Shown here piece by piece: positions 1 through 8,774 of a stretch of 64,000 bases of DNA. Origin of the DNA: Viridibacterium sediminicola (GTDB taxonomy: Bacteria; Pseudomonadota; Gammaproteobacteria; Burkholderiales; Rhodocyclaceae). Position numbers and translations under genes: made by a program. Within the stretch, counting starts at the first letter, position 1. Each line of letters opens with the position of its first letter. The notes below the pieces were generated by a model. That model was not told where the DNA came from. It saw nothing but the letters and a program-made list of their open reading frames with translations, and did not search any database. The stretch covers positions 1-64,000 of the forward strand of contig NZ_JBDIVE010000005.1 in assembly GCF_039631295.1 (NCBI RefSeq). Direction: 5' to 3'.

Positions 1-14
1 CGCTTGTTGCTCAT
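1..14 (-). CDS. IS3-type transposase orfA, first five codons only
   Basis: ATG at 14-12 lies seven bases after a GGAGGT ribosome site and reads M-S-N-K-R before the window ends. IS3-family orfA proteins commonly begin this way and continue into a helix-turn-helix DNA-binding domain. Only the start is visible, so the call depends on the adjoining IS end. Confidence 0.5.
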
Positions 15-77
15 AAACACCTCCATCAGCCTGAAAGTTTAAGGCTTCAGGGTGTCTAGAAAACCCGGGGCGATTCA
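1..77 (-). mobile_element. left end of an IS3-family insertion sequence (runs off the window)
   Basis: Read on the minus strand from 77 downward, the sequence opens with TGAATCGCCCCGGGTTTTC, which matches from memory the TGAACCGCCCCGGG-type terminal repeat of many IS3-family elements. About 45 bases further on lies a GGAGGT ribosome site, then ATG at 14-12 opening a frame M-S-N-K-R, which matches the start of IS3-type orfA proteins. The element extends beyond position 1. Its first three bases (77-75) are the in-frame stop of the phospholipase-D-like gene, so this insertion truncated that gene. The family call rests on the end sequence, the ribosome-site spacing and five residues only. Confidence 0.7.
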
Positions 78-509
78 AAACGCAGAAAACACCTGCTCAA
101 AGTAGCCGGCTAGCTCTTCATCATTTTGTATTGATAGATCAGCATCCGCGATGAGCTCGGCGTTTCTATTCCCGCTAAAGGCTGCAGCGGTAGCATTAGC
201 GGATCCGAATAGCAGCTGTCGCTTCCTTCTACGTGGGTTTTCTCGAACGAATTCAAAGTAAAAGGCTTTTATATGAACAAGTGCTGTTGCACGCGCCAGC
301 CTAACCTCAAGCTCAACATGTGGCTTGCATGAACGCTTGAATTTCTCAATATCTTCAAGCCTCACACCATCATCGACCACTAAGCATAACCGGCGAGGCT
401 TCAAGCGCTTAACCAACTCCTTCATAAACCGAGGATCAACATACGGCGCGATCACGAGCGCTCGGTCAGTCCAATATCCGTCTGGCAAAGTAAGCAGCTC
501 AAAGCTCAT
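75..509 (-). pseudogene. phospholipase D-like protein, N-terminal fragment cut by an IS
   Basis: This 144-residue product resembles the N-terminal half of PLD-superfamily proteins found with helicases and defence systems. A strand-rich N-terminus leads to a first HKD-type motif, VHIKAFYFEF at about residues 78-87, followed by the LLFGSANAT...NAEL signature near residues 99-118. PLD enzymes need two HKD motifs; only one is present, and the reading frame stops exactly at the first three bases of the IS left end. The original gene therefore continued and is now broken. It lies 103 bases downstream of jetD on the same strand and may have belonged to the same defence island. The remaining fragment is unlikely to be active. 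Confidence 0.65.
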
Positions 510-612
510 TTTTATCCCAATGACAATTCAAAGTTCTATCTGAAAAATCCAAACAAAATCAGATTCCATAGGAAAATTAGGCGACTACACTACGCCACGA
601 AACAATCAAAGC

Positions 613-1794
613 CTATGTCTCCAAGCGGCATAGACCATCAACAATGAACCCAAACCCAATGCGCTCCTGCTCCAAGCGCACCTTGGGTTCAATTCGGTCA
701 AAACGCAAATCGTCGTAGAGTTCCGCTTCGCTCTCAGTCAGCCGCGAAAGCACGTTATGGGAGGGCTCAGGCTCCTTCACCCAGCACACCCGATGCGCCA
801 GCAGCACCTCCCGATTCATCAGGAAGGACTCGGCATGCGGAAAGTAGCACCTGAACTGATCAAGGATTGCGAAACCATGCGTATCCAGATCCCCCCAGTA
901 ATGCACTCGGCATTGGCGAAGCCAATCAGCTCGGGACAAAGCGTCCCAACCGTAGCCAGCGCCAAATAGCACGATGGATCTCGGCACTGAGGGGAAAGCC
1001 AGAAAGTTGGTCTCGTTCTCCGTAATAAACACCCGTTCCAGCGGCAGGGATAGTGCCGCGAAACTCTCAGCATCAAGGGTTACATCCACCAATCCCTTGC
1101 ACCCCGGCACACAGACCATTTCAGGATCGAGCATCCGGAACCTGATCCGCACGGGCTTTTCCTGGAAGCCATAACGACGCACAAACTGGAATACACCCGA
1201 TACGTCATCGTCGATTGCTTCCACGGGCAAGGCCAGATCAAACAACTCAGCCAGAACGCCTCGATGCGACTCAATGAACTTGGTATCAACACCCGACACA
1301 TCAACCTGGCGCATGTAGATGCCAGGGCGTGGATGAGCCTTCATCCAGGCGACGACTGCCAACAGCCTCGGCCAACAGTCGGACAACTCCAAGGCTTGCA
1401 TTGGCCGTTTTTGTAGCCACGCCAGCAGCACTGGCTGCGCACCCTCGGTCATCTGCCACAAAGCACGAAAACGTTCAGTCGCACTGGCCTTGCCAATCAT
1501 GGCCAATGCATCGGCCAAGGAGTCCACAAAGATGGCAGAGGGCAAGCGCTGGCACCCTTGCACACGGTGAGACCACTCCCGCCACTCAAGCCTGACATGA
1601 GCAATCTCCACAATGCGTTTTGCCCAGTCGCGAACCGCCTCAAAACGATCAGACAGATCTCCTGATGCCGGCCCTCGAAAGCTCAAACGCAGCGGCCAGA
1701 CAAACTCATCCGACACACAGGCTCGCAGTAGTTCGCCCCGATCCCAGAGGCGCTGCACTTGGGCGCGAACATCCGCCTGCGTTGTCCAGTTCAT
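613..1794 (-). CDS. jetD: Wadjet system nuclease subunit JetD (DUF3322/DUF2220, TOPRIM)
   Basis: JetD is the DNA-cleaving subunit of the Wadjet anti-plasmid system, which cuts small circular DNA after loop extrusion by the JetABC condensin-like motor. The 393-residue product has the family's usual length: an N-terminal DUF3322-like region and a C-terminal TOPRIM-type nuclease fold. Visible TOPRIM landmarks are the glutamate of FITENETNFLAFP near residue 257 and the acidic GDLDTHG motif near residue 298. The ATG overlaps the jetC stop by four bases (ATGA), which implies translational coupling. It is last in the operon jetA-jetB-jetC-jetD. The gene looks intact. Confidence 0.92.
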   Translation of the reverse strand: MNWTTQADVRAQVQRLWDRGELLRACVSDEFVWPLRLSFRGPASGDLSDRFEAVRDWAKRIVEIAHVRLEWREWSHRVQGCQRLPSAIFVDSLADALAMIGKASATERFRALWQMTEGAQPVLLAWLQKRPMQALELSDCWPRLLAVVAWMKAHPRPGIYMRQVDVSGVDTKFIESHRGVLAELFDLALPVEAIDDDVSGVFQFVRRYGFQEKPVRIRFRMLDPEMVCVPGCKGLVDVTLDAESFAALSLPLERVFITENETNFLAFPSVPRSIVLFGAGYGWDALSRADWLRQCRVHYWGDLDTHGFAILDQFRCYFPHAESFLMNREVLLAHRVCWVKEPEPSHNVLSRLTESEAELYDDLRFDRIEPKVRLEQERIGFGFIVDGLCRLET

Positions 1795-4700
1795 GACACA
1801 GCCCCAAGCGCACTGGCCTTCTGTGTGCGATATTCATCAATGGAGAGGCACCTCATGCGTGAGTCTCGACCCGCTTCGTTATGCACGAAGCCCACGCTTG
1901 AAACAAAGGGTTCAATGACGTGGATCTTCTGCAGAGGCGTCACGATCAGCAATTGCAGATTCAGTTGCTGGAACAAGCGCAAGCCGTACTGCGCCGACTC
2001 ATCAGAACCCCGCCCAAAGGCCTCGTCAATGACAACAAAGCGAAAGGAACGCGAACGCACCGCGCCCCATTCCAGTCCAAATTGATACGCAAGGCTGGCG
2101 GCCAGAATCGTGTAGGCGAGCTTTTCTTTCTGCCCACCCGATTTCCCGCCTGAGTCCGAGTAATGCTCGTACTCGGTTCTGTCCTCTCTCCAACGCTCAC
2201 TGGCCGCAAACAGAAACCAGTTGCGCACATCGGTCACTTTGATGGTCCAGCGGCGATCCGCATCCGATAGTCCGTCCCGGCCCCGGAACCGATCAATAAT
2301 CGCTTTCACCTGCAGGAATTTAGCCTCGGAGTACTGAGCATCCTCCGACCCTGTTAGCGTCCCTTCGATGCAGGCACGCAACTCCTGCTGAAAATCCCTG
2401 ATTTCCACATCAGGACTCGTCTGAGGCTCCAGCACGATGTAACGGCCGGGGTTGTAGTCGATCTCGGCAAGCGATTTGTTGATGTAGTCGATACGTTCCT
2501 TGATCGTCTCGCGCTCCCGCGCCAGTTGCGCGTTGAAGTTTGCAATCTCATTGATCGTATTGACGTTCAGCAGCTCTTTGAAGCGCTCTGCAAATCGTGG
2601 CAGATCATCCAGCTTCAGCTTTTCAAGCAGGTTTTCATACTCAAATGCCGCCTCAAGATTCGCATCAAACTCAGCCGTCTCCAGCTTGAAAGCTTCCTTG
2701 AAGGAGACCATCGCCCGAATAATCCGGGCGGCCAGATCCTTGATCTTGCCGCCAACGGCATCAATCCGTTTGTCCTGCAGCCAGGTCCGAAGCTCTCGCT
2801 CACGGTTATCGCAAGACTCAACTGTCAAAACTGCATCCACCAATGCTTCATCACGCAAGGCATCAATGCTGGCCACCAGTGCTGCATCGATGACGACATC
2901 CTGAACAAGCGGCAGGGTCTGTTCGCGTAGTTCCGTTGCATCTGTGCGGCGCTGATCCGCCTTGGCTCGCCGCTCGCGCGCAGCCACCAAGGCATCGTCG
3001 GAGGCTTGAGCAGCGACCTGCAATGCCTTCAAGCGATCATTCAGCTCCTTGAGGATGTCTGAAGCCTGTTCGAGCATCTTCAGTTCATCATCCAGCACTG
3101 CAATCTCGGTCACGACGCTTGCCCAGTCGAGCTCCTCGAAGCTGCCGAATTCTTCCAGCCGCGCCAGCGCATCCAGTCGGCCCTGAAGTCCTCTTCGCTC
3201 TGTATCGCACTTTCCGACGAGGCTACCGATTTCGCCCAGATGAGTTTCAATCTGGCGGCGCTTCGCCTCTAGGGCTGCTACCTTGGCACTGTTACTCCAG
3301 CCCAAAACGTAACGGCTGCGGTCATCAATCCTGCTACGGTCATCCTTCTCATGCCGGCCACTCGGATCCTTAATCTGACCGACACGCGTAATGGCTCGCC
3401 TCTCCCGCCGGAACTGCTCTTGCGTGGCACAGCACGCAACGTCGAAGCGCATGCTCAGTTCACGCTCAAGCCAATCGTAGTAAGGAGAATCGGGCTTGAC
3501 CGAAAGTTTGCGAACCAGTGAATCAGGGTGCAGAACAGGCAAATCCGATGCCCTGCGCGCCTGAACATGGAAGTACACAAAGCGCTCACGCAGATGGTTG
3601 CCATCTACCCACTCAGCCACCGCCTTGTAGTACTCATCAGGCACCAGAAGCGCCAGGCCGAAGCCACGCAGCAAGCGCTCCGCAGCACCTTCCCACTCGC
3701 GTTCGTCTTCACGAACCTGAATCAGCTCACCCGCAAACGGCATTTCCTCGACATCCAGACCCAGCGCTTGGCACAACGCATCACGTATCTGAATCTGCCG
3801 GTGATCGATGTTACTGACTCGCTGCTTCAGACTATCGATCTCGGTCATCAGCTGCTGGTGATCGAGCCTGCCCTGGCGCAAGGTTACGCCGTGCTCGGTC
3901 AAGGCGTTCTGCAGTTCAGCATCCCGGGCGCGCACATCCTCACGCCAGATTTTCAATTGCGAACGCTGCGCAACGAAAGCCGCTTCATCTGTCGCTACCG
4001 CCTCATCCAGCACGCTGACCAGCTCGGCATAACGCACCGACTTGGCCTTGCGCGCATCCCTGATTTTTTCTTTCTTGCGAATCTCTGTCGCCAGACTCTC
4101 CAGCCTGTCTCCACCGTTGTCACTGATATCGCGCTTCAGCTTCTCGATCTGGGTGCCCTGCTCTTCAAGCTCGCTGACGAGTCGACTGACTTGTGCATCC
4201 GCTCTTGCCCACTCCTCCTGCAACGAAGCAAGGCGCTTATCCAGCAGTTCCAGTTTCAGCTGAGCAAAGTAGGCACGCAGGGTGTCACGGCATTGCCGCA
4301 GCTGCGCCACCTCTGCCAGCAACTCATCATGACGCTTGCAATCGGCCACCAGCGGCGTCAGCAAGGCCATTTGCTGCTGCGCTTTCAGCACAGCCTGATG
4401 CGCACGATTCAGATCATCGAAGTGGCCGATCAAAGCTTTGATACGCGACTCAACCTCAAACGGCTCCAGCATGTGGCTACGCACAAAATCAGTCAGATTT
4501 CCGACTGACTTCATCGATACCGTCTGGTGAAACAGCTCCAGAGCCTGATCGCTCTCGATCCCAAATCTCCGCCGGAACCAGGCACCGTAAGGAGGGAAAG
4601 TCTCAAACAGCTCCGCTCCTGAAGCTCGCAGCTTCTTGCGCAGCGCAGTGATCTCACTGCCGAAGTTGGCAAAATCTGCTGCGATCGATAAGCCTCGCTC

Positions 4701-5171
4701 GGCCCCCACAAAGATCCGATCAGGCTGGCCGTGTGCGTCCTTCATCCAGAAAACCTGCGCCAAGGTCACAGTCTGGTCATAGCCCGCGTTATGGAAAACA
4801 CCCAGGATCACGGAATAGTTGTTGTGATCACGCAGCGACACTGGCTTTGCAGCGCCGGTCGCTTCATTGCGCTCGGATTTGTAATGCCCTAACACATAGG
4901 AACGCAAAGTGCGTTCCTTGTTTTCTGCGCCAGCCGCCTTGTTGTAGGCAATGCGATGCGCAGGCACCAGCAGTGTGGTGATCGCATCCACTAACGTGGA
5001 TTTACCGGAGCCAATGTCTCCCGTCAGCAGCCCGTTCTTTCCATCAAGCTGCATGCTCCACACTCGGCCGTCAAAGGTTCCCCAGTTGAACACCTCCAGT
5101 CTGGACAACCTGAAGCCTGACAATGCATCGTCTGCAACGAAATTCAGTTCCAGCGATTGCGTGTCATTCAT
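1791..5171 (-). CDS. jetC: Wadjet system SMC-like ATPase JetC
   Basis: JetC is the SMC/MukB-like ATPase that, with JetA and JetB, extrudes plasmid DNA loops before JetD cleavage. The 1126-residue protein has a Walker A motif (GDIGSGKSTL, residues 51-60), a long charged coiled-coil middle, an ABC signature (SGGQKEKLAY) and a Walker B motif (FVVIDEAFGRG) near the C-terminus. I chose the ATG at 5171 rather than upstream frame extensions because MNDTQSLEL begins just before the conserved head domain. This start overlaps the jetB stop by eight bases. All ATPase motifs are intact. Confidence 0.92.
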   Translation of the reverse strand: MNDTQSLELNFVADDALSGFRLSRLEVFNWGTFDGRVWSMQLDGKNGLLTGDIGSGKSTLVDAITTLLVPAHRIAYNKAAGAENKERTLRSYVLGHYKSERNEATGAAKPVSLRDHNNYSVILGVFHNAGYDQTVTLAQVFWMKDAHGQPDRIFVGAERGLSIAADFANFGSEITALRKKLRASGAELFETFPPYGAWFRRRFGIESDQALELFHQTVSMKSVGNLTDFVRSHMLEPFEVESRIKALIGHFDDLNRAHQAVLKAQQQMALLTPLVADCKRHDELLAEVAQLRQCRDTLRAYFAQLKLELLDKRLASLQEEWARADAQVSRLVSELEEQGTQIEKLKRDISDNGGDRLESLATEIRKKEKIRDARKAKSVRYAELVSVLDEAVATDEAAFVAQRSQLKIWREDVRARDAELQNALTEHGVTLRQGRLDHQQLMTEIDSLKQRVSNIDHRQIQIRDALCQALGLDVEEMPFAGELIQVREDEREWEGAAERLLRGFGLALLVPDEYYKAVAEWVDGNHLRERFVYFHVQARRASDLPVLHPDSLVRKLSVKPDSPYYDWLERELSMRFDVACCATQEQFRRERRAITRVGQIKDPSGRHEKDDRSRIDDRSRYVLGWSNSAKVAALEAKRRQIETHLGEIGSLVGKCDTERRGLQGRLDALARLEEFGSFEELDWASVVTEIAVLDDELKMLEQASDILKELNDRLKALQVAAQASDDALVAARERRAKADQRRTDATELREQTLPLVQDVVIDAALVASIDALRDEALVDAVLTVESCDNRERELRTWLQDKRIDAVGGKIKDLAARIIRAMVSFKEAFKLETAEFDANLEAAFEYENLLEKLKLDDLPRFAERFKELLNVNTINEIANFNAQLARERETIKERIDYINKSLAEIDYNPGRYIVLEPQTSPDVEIRDFQQELRACIEGTLTGSEDAQYSEAKFLQVKAIIDRFRGRDGLSDADRRWTIKVTDVRNWFLFAASERWREDRTEYEHYSDSGGKSGGQKEKLAYTILAASLAYQFGLEWGAVRSRSFRFVVIDEAFGRGSDESAQYGLRLFQQLNLQLLIVTPLQKIHVIEPFVSSVGFVHNEAGRDSRMRCLSIDEYRTQKASALGAVS

Positions 5172-5820
5172 CGCGCGCCTCCTTTGGGGCTGCGACGCCT
5201 GACAAGGCAGACCGATACACCTCAAGCTTGGCATCGAAATCGGCCAGCCACTGTGCATCAACAAAAGCCTTCAGAATGCGGCGCACCTCATAGCTGGCTA
5301 CGCCCGCCTGACTGCCCGTTGCGGGCTTGAGCTTGTGCAAAAAACCCAGCTCGGCGACCTTGTTGATCGTGGTTTCGATCTGATCGATTAACTTCGCTTC
5401 GTTGGGACCATCAGGCAGGTACAAGCGCACCAGCTCCACAACATCATCACGGCTCAGCACCAACCGTGTATCGCCTCCGCCGGCATCAAACTCAGCCAGT
5501 TTCTTGCGCAAGAGCGCAAGCATCAAGCTCACGGGAAACGAGAGCGGGCGCCGTGCAATCAGTCGAGGCAAACGCGGCGCAGGGTCATCCGCATCAGGCT
5601 CGGGGCGACTCTTCAGAAACGCATAGCCTTCGGCCTCATCCAGCACGAGATCCAGATTGAGCACGGCCACATAGTCCCGCACCTGCGCCTGCAGGTTCAG
5701 CAAGCTGGCCCACTGGCGCTCATCCTGTTCGCGATACAGCACACCTTTCAGCAAACCAATAAGCAATACCGAAAGATCTGGTGCTGGGGCGATCTCTGCC
5801 GCCGTGAAATCTTGATCCAT
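5164..5820 (-). CDS. jetB: Wadjet system KITE-like subunit JetB (DUF4194)
   Basis: JetB is the small accessory (MukE/KITE-like) subunit of the Wadjet motor and binds the kleisin JetA. The 218-residue product is of typical DUF4194 size and is built of winged-helix-like alpha/beta stretches, with no membrane segment or signal peptide. It starts 36 bases after the jetA stop and its end overlaps the jetC start by eight bases. The assignment rests on the family pattern and on its position between a DUF3375 and an SMC gene. Confidence 0.9.
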   Translation of the reverse strand: MDQDFTAAEIAPAPDLSVLLIGLLKGVLYREQDERQWASLLNLQAQVRDYVAVLNLDLVLDEAEGYAFLKSRPEPDADDPAPRLPRLIARRPLSFPVSLMLALLRKKLAEFDAGGGDTRLVLSRDDVVELVRLYLPDGPNEAKLIDQIETTINKVAELGFLHKLKPATGSQAGVASYEVRRILKAFVDAQWLADFDAKLEVYRSALSGVAAPKEARDE

Positions 5821-5856
5821 CCCTGGTAATTCCCCTGGCTCTCGTTGCTCGCCTGG

Positions 5857-7320
5857 TCAGCGCATGAAAATCACCCGCGCCAGATTTGCTGTTCTTGTAA
5901 CCGACTGCCCACTGGCGGACATGGCTTGCCACTCAAGCGGCTCGGGCACGTTCTCATCCACCACCACACTGAAAACATCACTGCCCAGCTGAAGATAGGC
6001 CACCAGCTCCGCCAGCCCCTGTCGCATCGGCTGAGTTGCAACCAACTCACGTAGCGTAACTTGCGCCCGGTCCTGCAGCACCTGCCGGATGTGTCGGGTC
6101 AGCCGGGCCTTATCCACCACCACCTGCTCAAACATCACAGAAGGGTCGATATCTTGCTCTCCGGCCTCCAGTGTCAGCTGGGCGATGATGGGCTTCACGG
6201 CAGGCTTGAACAAGGGGCGCTCCATCGCCAATACGATGTACGCCTGTGATTCGGTGATCTCCATCACCACCCCGGCCGGTGGAGCCTCTCGCAAGGCCAT
6301 CGCCTTGCCCTCGATGGCATGCAGGATATCCATGATCCGGCGGTTTTCCAGCCAGGCCTGATCATCCAGAAAACGCCGCAACTGCTGCGACAAGGCAGCG
6401 ACCGTTCGCTGGGTATGCTCCCCTGCTTCCATCCAGTCGTAATGCACGCGGCGTGTGCGGCCATCAGGCTTCAGATCCGTCACCGCAGGTAAGGCCAGCA
6501 CACGATCCAGCAACTCGCTCAGCTCTTCCTGACGACGACTCGAAAGAAGAAAGTCCCAGAAGGCACGGAAGCTCCTACCCTGATCCGAGTCAGCGATGGA
6601 ATCCCGCTCACCCATGATCTCTTCAAGCAAGGCGCCCTTGCTGCCATCCCACAGGGCAATCCGTTCGCGCACGCGGCGGTCCAGCTGGCGAAAGTTGTGC
6701 TCCACCTCACGAAAATCTGCCAACAATTCACGCGCTCCTTGCATGAACTGCTGAAAACGATCTTTCAGCGCAGTGTCATCCAGCAGCGGTACATCCCCCG
6801 CCACGACGCGCGAAATCTCGGCATCAATCTCGTCTCGTTTTTTCTGAAGATCCGCAATCCGTTTGGCCGGATCCGCTTCACTGCCCTCACTCATCTGCTT
6901 AAGCAGATCAAACAAGGTCAGCAAACGCGATTCAGTGCCAACAAACTGGCGCTCAGACAACTGAGATAACCAGGCAATTGCCTTTTCAGTCGCGGGGGTC
7001 AGATCGAACTGGGCTTCATCCGTACCGGGCTTGTAGAACTTACGCAACCAGCCCTTATCGGGCGCAGCCCAATCGCTCAGGTATTCCAGTCCGGGTTTCG
7101 GAAAAGCCGTTTCACCCTTCTCGCCAAGCTGCAGCCGCAGGGCATACAGCTCATCCTCCAGGGCTTCAGCAAGATCCGCTGCCGCCATCACCCGCACATT
7201 CGGCAGCACAAACACCCGATGCAGAAAACTAGTCACCAGCGGCGCATGATCCGAACGCAACAACCGCCACGCGGGGTGGTGGGTGCGTAGAGCATCGAGA
7301 GTGGCGAAGTCGAGTGTCAT
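5857..7320 (-). CDS. jetA: Wadjet system kleisin-like subunit JetA (DUF3375)
   Basis: JetA is the kleisin (MukF-like) subunit that bridges the JetC heads. The 487-residue protein opens MTLDFATLDALRTHHPAWRL, a typical DUF3375 start, followed by long amphipathic helices with a central charged helical region (about residues 150-260). It is the first gene of the complete jetABCD operon. No strong ribosome site is visible before the ATG at 7320. The upstream DNA is IS-scarred, so the native promoter may have been replaced. Confidence 0.9.
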   Translation of the reverse strand: MTLDFATLDALRTHHPAWRLLRSDHAPLVTSFLHRVFVLPNVRVMAAADLAEALEDELYALRLQLGEKGETAFPKPGLEYLSDWAAPDKGWLRKFYKPGTDEAQFDLTPATEKAIAWLSQLSERQFVGTESRLLTLFDLLKQMSEGSEADPAKRIADLQKKRDEIDAEISRVVAGDVPLLDDTALKDRFQQFMQGARELLADFREVEHNFRQLDRRVRERIALWDGSKGALLEEIMGERDSIADSDQGRSFRAFWDFLLSSRRQEELSELLDRVLALPAVTDLKPDGRTRRVHYDWMEAGEHTQRTVAALSQQLRRFLDDQAWLENRRIMDILHAIEGKAMALREAPPAGVVMEITESQAYIVLAMERPLFKPAVKPIIAQLTLEAGEQDIDPSVMFEQVVVDKARLTRHIRQVLQDRAQVTLRELVATQPMRQGLAELVAYLQLGSDVFSVVVDENVPEPLEWQAMSASGQSVTRTANLARVIFMR

Positions 7321-7340
7321 GCGGCTGGGTCGGCAAGTCC

Positions 7341-7571
7341 TTAGAACAAAGCAATCTGTCGCGTGACCTGCTCGCGTAACGAGTTGGTGTTAGCAACTCT
7401 CAATTGTTTGATGGCAGTGAGATTGAATCCCACATCGTCTTTCGCATCGCCAATGCTACCGTTATGCAGCAACAGGAAATTTTCATGCTTGAGACCCTTG
7501 CCTTGGTTGAGCCCCATCAGGTAGGTAATGTTTTTCTGGTCGGCATCGAAACTAATCCGATTCTTGGCCAA
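7341..7571 (-). pseudogene. C-terminal fragment of an unrecognised protein next to an IS end
   Basis: An open frame of 76 codons ends 20 bases before jetA. It can only start at TTG (7571), preceded by an in-frame stop that lies inside the putative IS end at 7583. The product (ITYLMGLNQGKGL early on, LREQVTRQIALF at the end) has no signal peptide or motif I recognise. It looks like the tail of a longer protein whose upstream part was lost when the IS inserted. Its codon use is more AT-rich than that of the neighbouring core genes. It may not be expressed. Confidence 0.4.
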
Positions 7572-7582
7572 CCCCTGCTAAA

Positions 7583-7757
7583 TGGTAATCTCCCCATTAG
7601 TGGCAGCTTCCAGAAGTAGAAACTAAGTGGCTTGTGCCAGTTTCTGTTTTGATGTGAAGCCTCCTAATGCCATGTGGGGCCGTTCGTGATTGTAGATCCA
7701 TAGCCATTGCGTTGCATGTTCTTGCACCTGTTCAATCGATTCAAACAGGTGCTGACT
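7583..7757 (-). mobile_element. IS3-family remnant: transposase orfB tail and right end
   Basis: The minus strand from about 7757 to 7623 encodes QHLFESIEQVQEHATQWL and then YNHERPHMALGGF, the C-terminal signature of IS3-type orfB integrases, ending in KQKLAQAT and a stop. About 40 bases after the stop lies a plausible terminal repeat (TGGTAATCTCCCC on the plus strand, 7583-7595) with TG/CA ends. Only about the last 45 codons of the transposase remain, so the element is dead. Its end differs from the IS end at 1-77, so two different elements flank the Wadjet block. Confidence 0.7.
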
Positions 7758-7761
7758 GAAC

Positions 7762-8085
7762 ATGAGCTCAGAAGAAATGTCCCCCGCAACTCGAAGCAAA
7801 GACATTCCACGCGCCTGGATCGAAACTCCAATCGTCACTGGTGATACCGCCAAGGTCGTTGTGTACCCAGGCGGAGAGAAGCACGACAAGCCGCCCGCAT
7901 CCAGTCTCGGCCGCAATCTCTTCTATCTCAAGAGGGACCCCATGAGAGGCTGGCGAATCACGAATGTGCTGATTCACGACTACTGGCCAGACATCCCGAA
8001 CGATCCCCACAGTTGCGAGTACGGCTTTGCCAACCGAGCACCGACGCCCGAACAAGAGAAGGACGTTCCCAAGCATTGCAAGTGA
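7762..8085 (+). pseudogene. fragment of an unrecognised hypothetical protein beside the IS scar
   Basis: The 107-residue frame has a natural-looking C-terminal half (NLFYLKRDPMRGWRITNVLI at about residues 51-70, then a proline-rich tail ending KDVPKHCK). Its N-terminus begins within a few bases of the IS remnant boundary. It therefore appears to be the 3' part of a gene whose start was deleted. The GWRI...IHDYW pattern is weakly like small secreted DUF3828-type proteins, but I would not assign a family. No ribosome site is evident. Confidence 0.4.
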
Positions 8086-8146
8086 TGCCTTCCACGGACA
8101 TGTCACCGCCTTCGAACGCCAGCGAGGCCTGCCCTCTCTCCAAACA

Positions 8147-8168
8147 CCTCGCCCGCAAGCGGGCAAGG
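8147..8168. repeat. REP-like palindrome
   Basis: GCCCGC-AA-GCGGGC with partly paired flanks forms a compact hairpin in non-coding DNA. Its context (CCTCTCTCC nearby, CCTCGCCCGCAAGCGGGC) resembles the short scattered palindromes found in many GC-rich proteobacterial genomes. No T-run follows, so it is not a standard terminator. Confidence 0.45.
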
Positions 8169-8353
8169 GAAGTGCAGAGCGCACGGGTGAATCTTGGTTG
8201 CCAGCCCTCCAAAGTTCGGGACGATGATTTTGTCTTAATTCATACCTTCTTTTGCAAACCCCGACGACGTACTGAGGGGAAATATCGTCCAATAGCGCTT
8301 GACCTTGCAGCCCCCAATCCACCGCAAGATCTCGGCATTTGCTGTGCGCAATG

Positions 8354-8379
8354 AAAAAGGCGCCCTCAGGCGCCTTTTT
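8354..8379 (-). terminator. bidirectional rho-independent terminator after fliE
   Basis: The dyad AAAAAGGCGCC-CTCA-GGCGCCTTTTT has a perfect GC stem with A- and T-tracts on the two sides. It works in both directions on paper and lies 17 bases past the fliE stop. Confidence 0.85.
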
Positions 8380-8396
8380 AGCGGGAATTCGCAGGC

Positions 8397-8717
8397 TCAG
8401 ACCGACATGTTCATGATGTCCTGATAGGCCGTGACAAGCTTGTTACGGACCTGGACCATCTGCTGGAAGGAGAGGTTGGCTTTTTGCAGGTTGACCATCA
8501 CGTCTTGCAGGTTGACATTGGGGTCGCCGGCGGAGAAGTCTTGCGCCATTTGCTGGGCCGACTCTTGTGCCTGGCTCACTTGCTGCAGGGCGCCTTGCAG
8601 GGCGCTGGCGAAATCGGTGCCGCCCGCCGATTGGGCAGACGCAGTGCTCTTGCCGGCAGCTACATCTGCTGTCGCCCGCAATTGCCCAATCATCTGCTCA
8701 ATACCACGTGTGTCCAT
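8397..8717 (-). CDS. fliE: flagellar hook-basal body protein FliE
   Basis: FliE links the MS ring (FliF) to the proximal rod and is an early export substrate. The 106-residue protein has the family's low-complexity N-terminus and the conserved C-terminal helix region DVMVNLQKANLSFQQMVQVR, ending in LVTAYQDIMNMSV. It has its own sigma-54-type promoter 30 bases upstream and a terminator directly after. FliE usually precedes fliF in one operon. Here it is on the opposite strand, separated from fliF by the two regulatory genes. Confidence 0.95.
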   Translation of the reverse strand: MDTRGIEQMIGQLRATADVAAGKSTASAQSAGGTDFASALQGALQQVSQAQESAQQMAQDFSAGDPNVNLQDVMVNLQKANLSFQQMVQVRNKLVTAYQDIMNMSV

Positions 8718-8746
8718 AGCCGTCCGCCTCAGTGTTAGAACTGTAA

Positions 8747-8763
8747 AAGCAGGTTACATGCCA
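8747..8763 (-). promoter_or_regulatory. sigma-54 (-24/-12) promoter of fliE
   Basis: On the minus strand TGGCATGTAACCTGCTT matches the -24/-12 consensus (TGGCAC-N5-TTGC), with GG and GC separated by exactly ten bases. Transcription would start near 8738, giving a leader of about 20 bases with a GAGGCGG ribosome site before the fliE ATG. The site lies directly downstream of flrC, whose product is a sigma-54 activator and the obvious candidate regulator. Confidence 0.75.
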
Positions 8764-8774
8764 TGAAGGTGGCC

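Noticed and set aside
7768..8322. Minus-strand frame of 184 codons over the fragment at 7762-8085
   Set aside because: Part of it translates the REP-like palindrome (a PLPACGRG-type string), a known artefact of such repeats.
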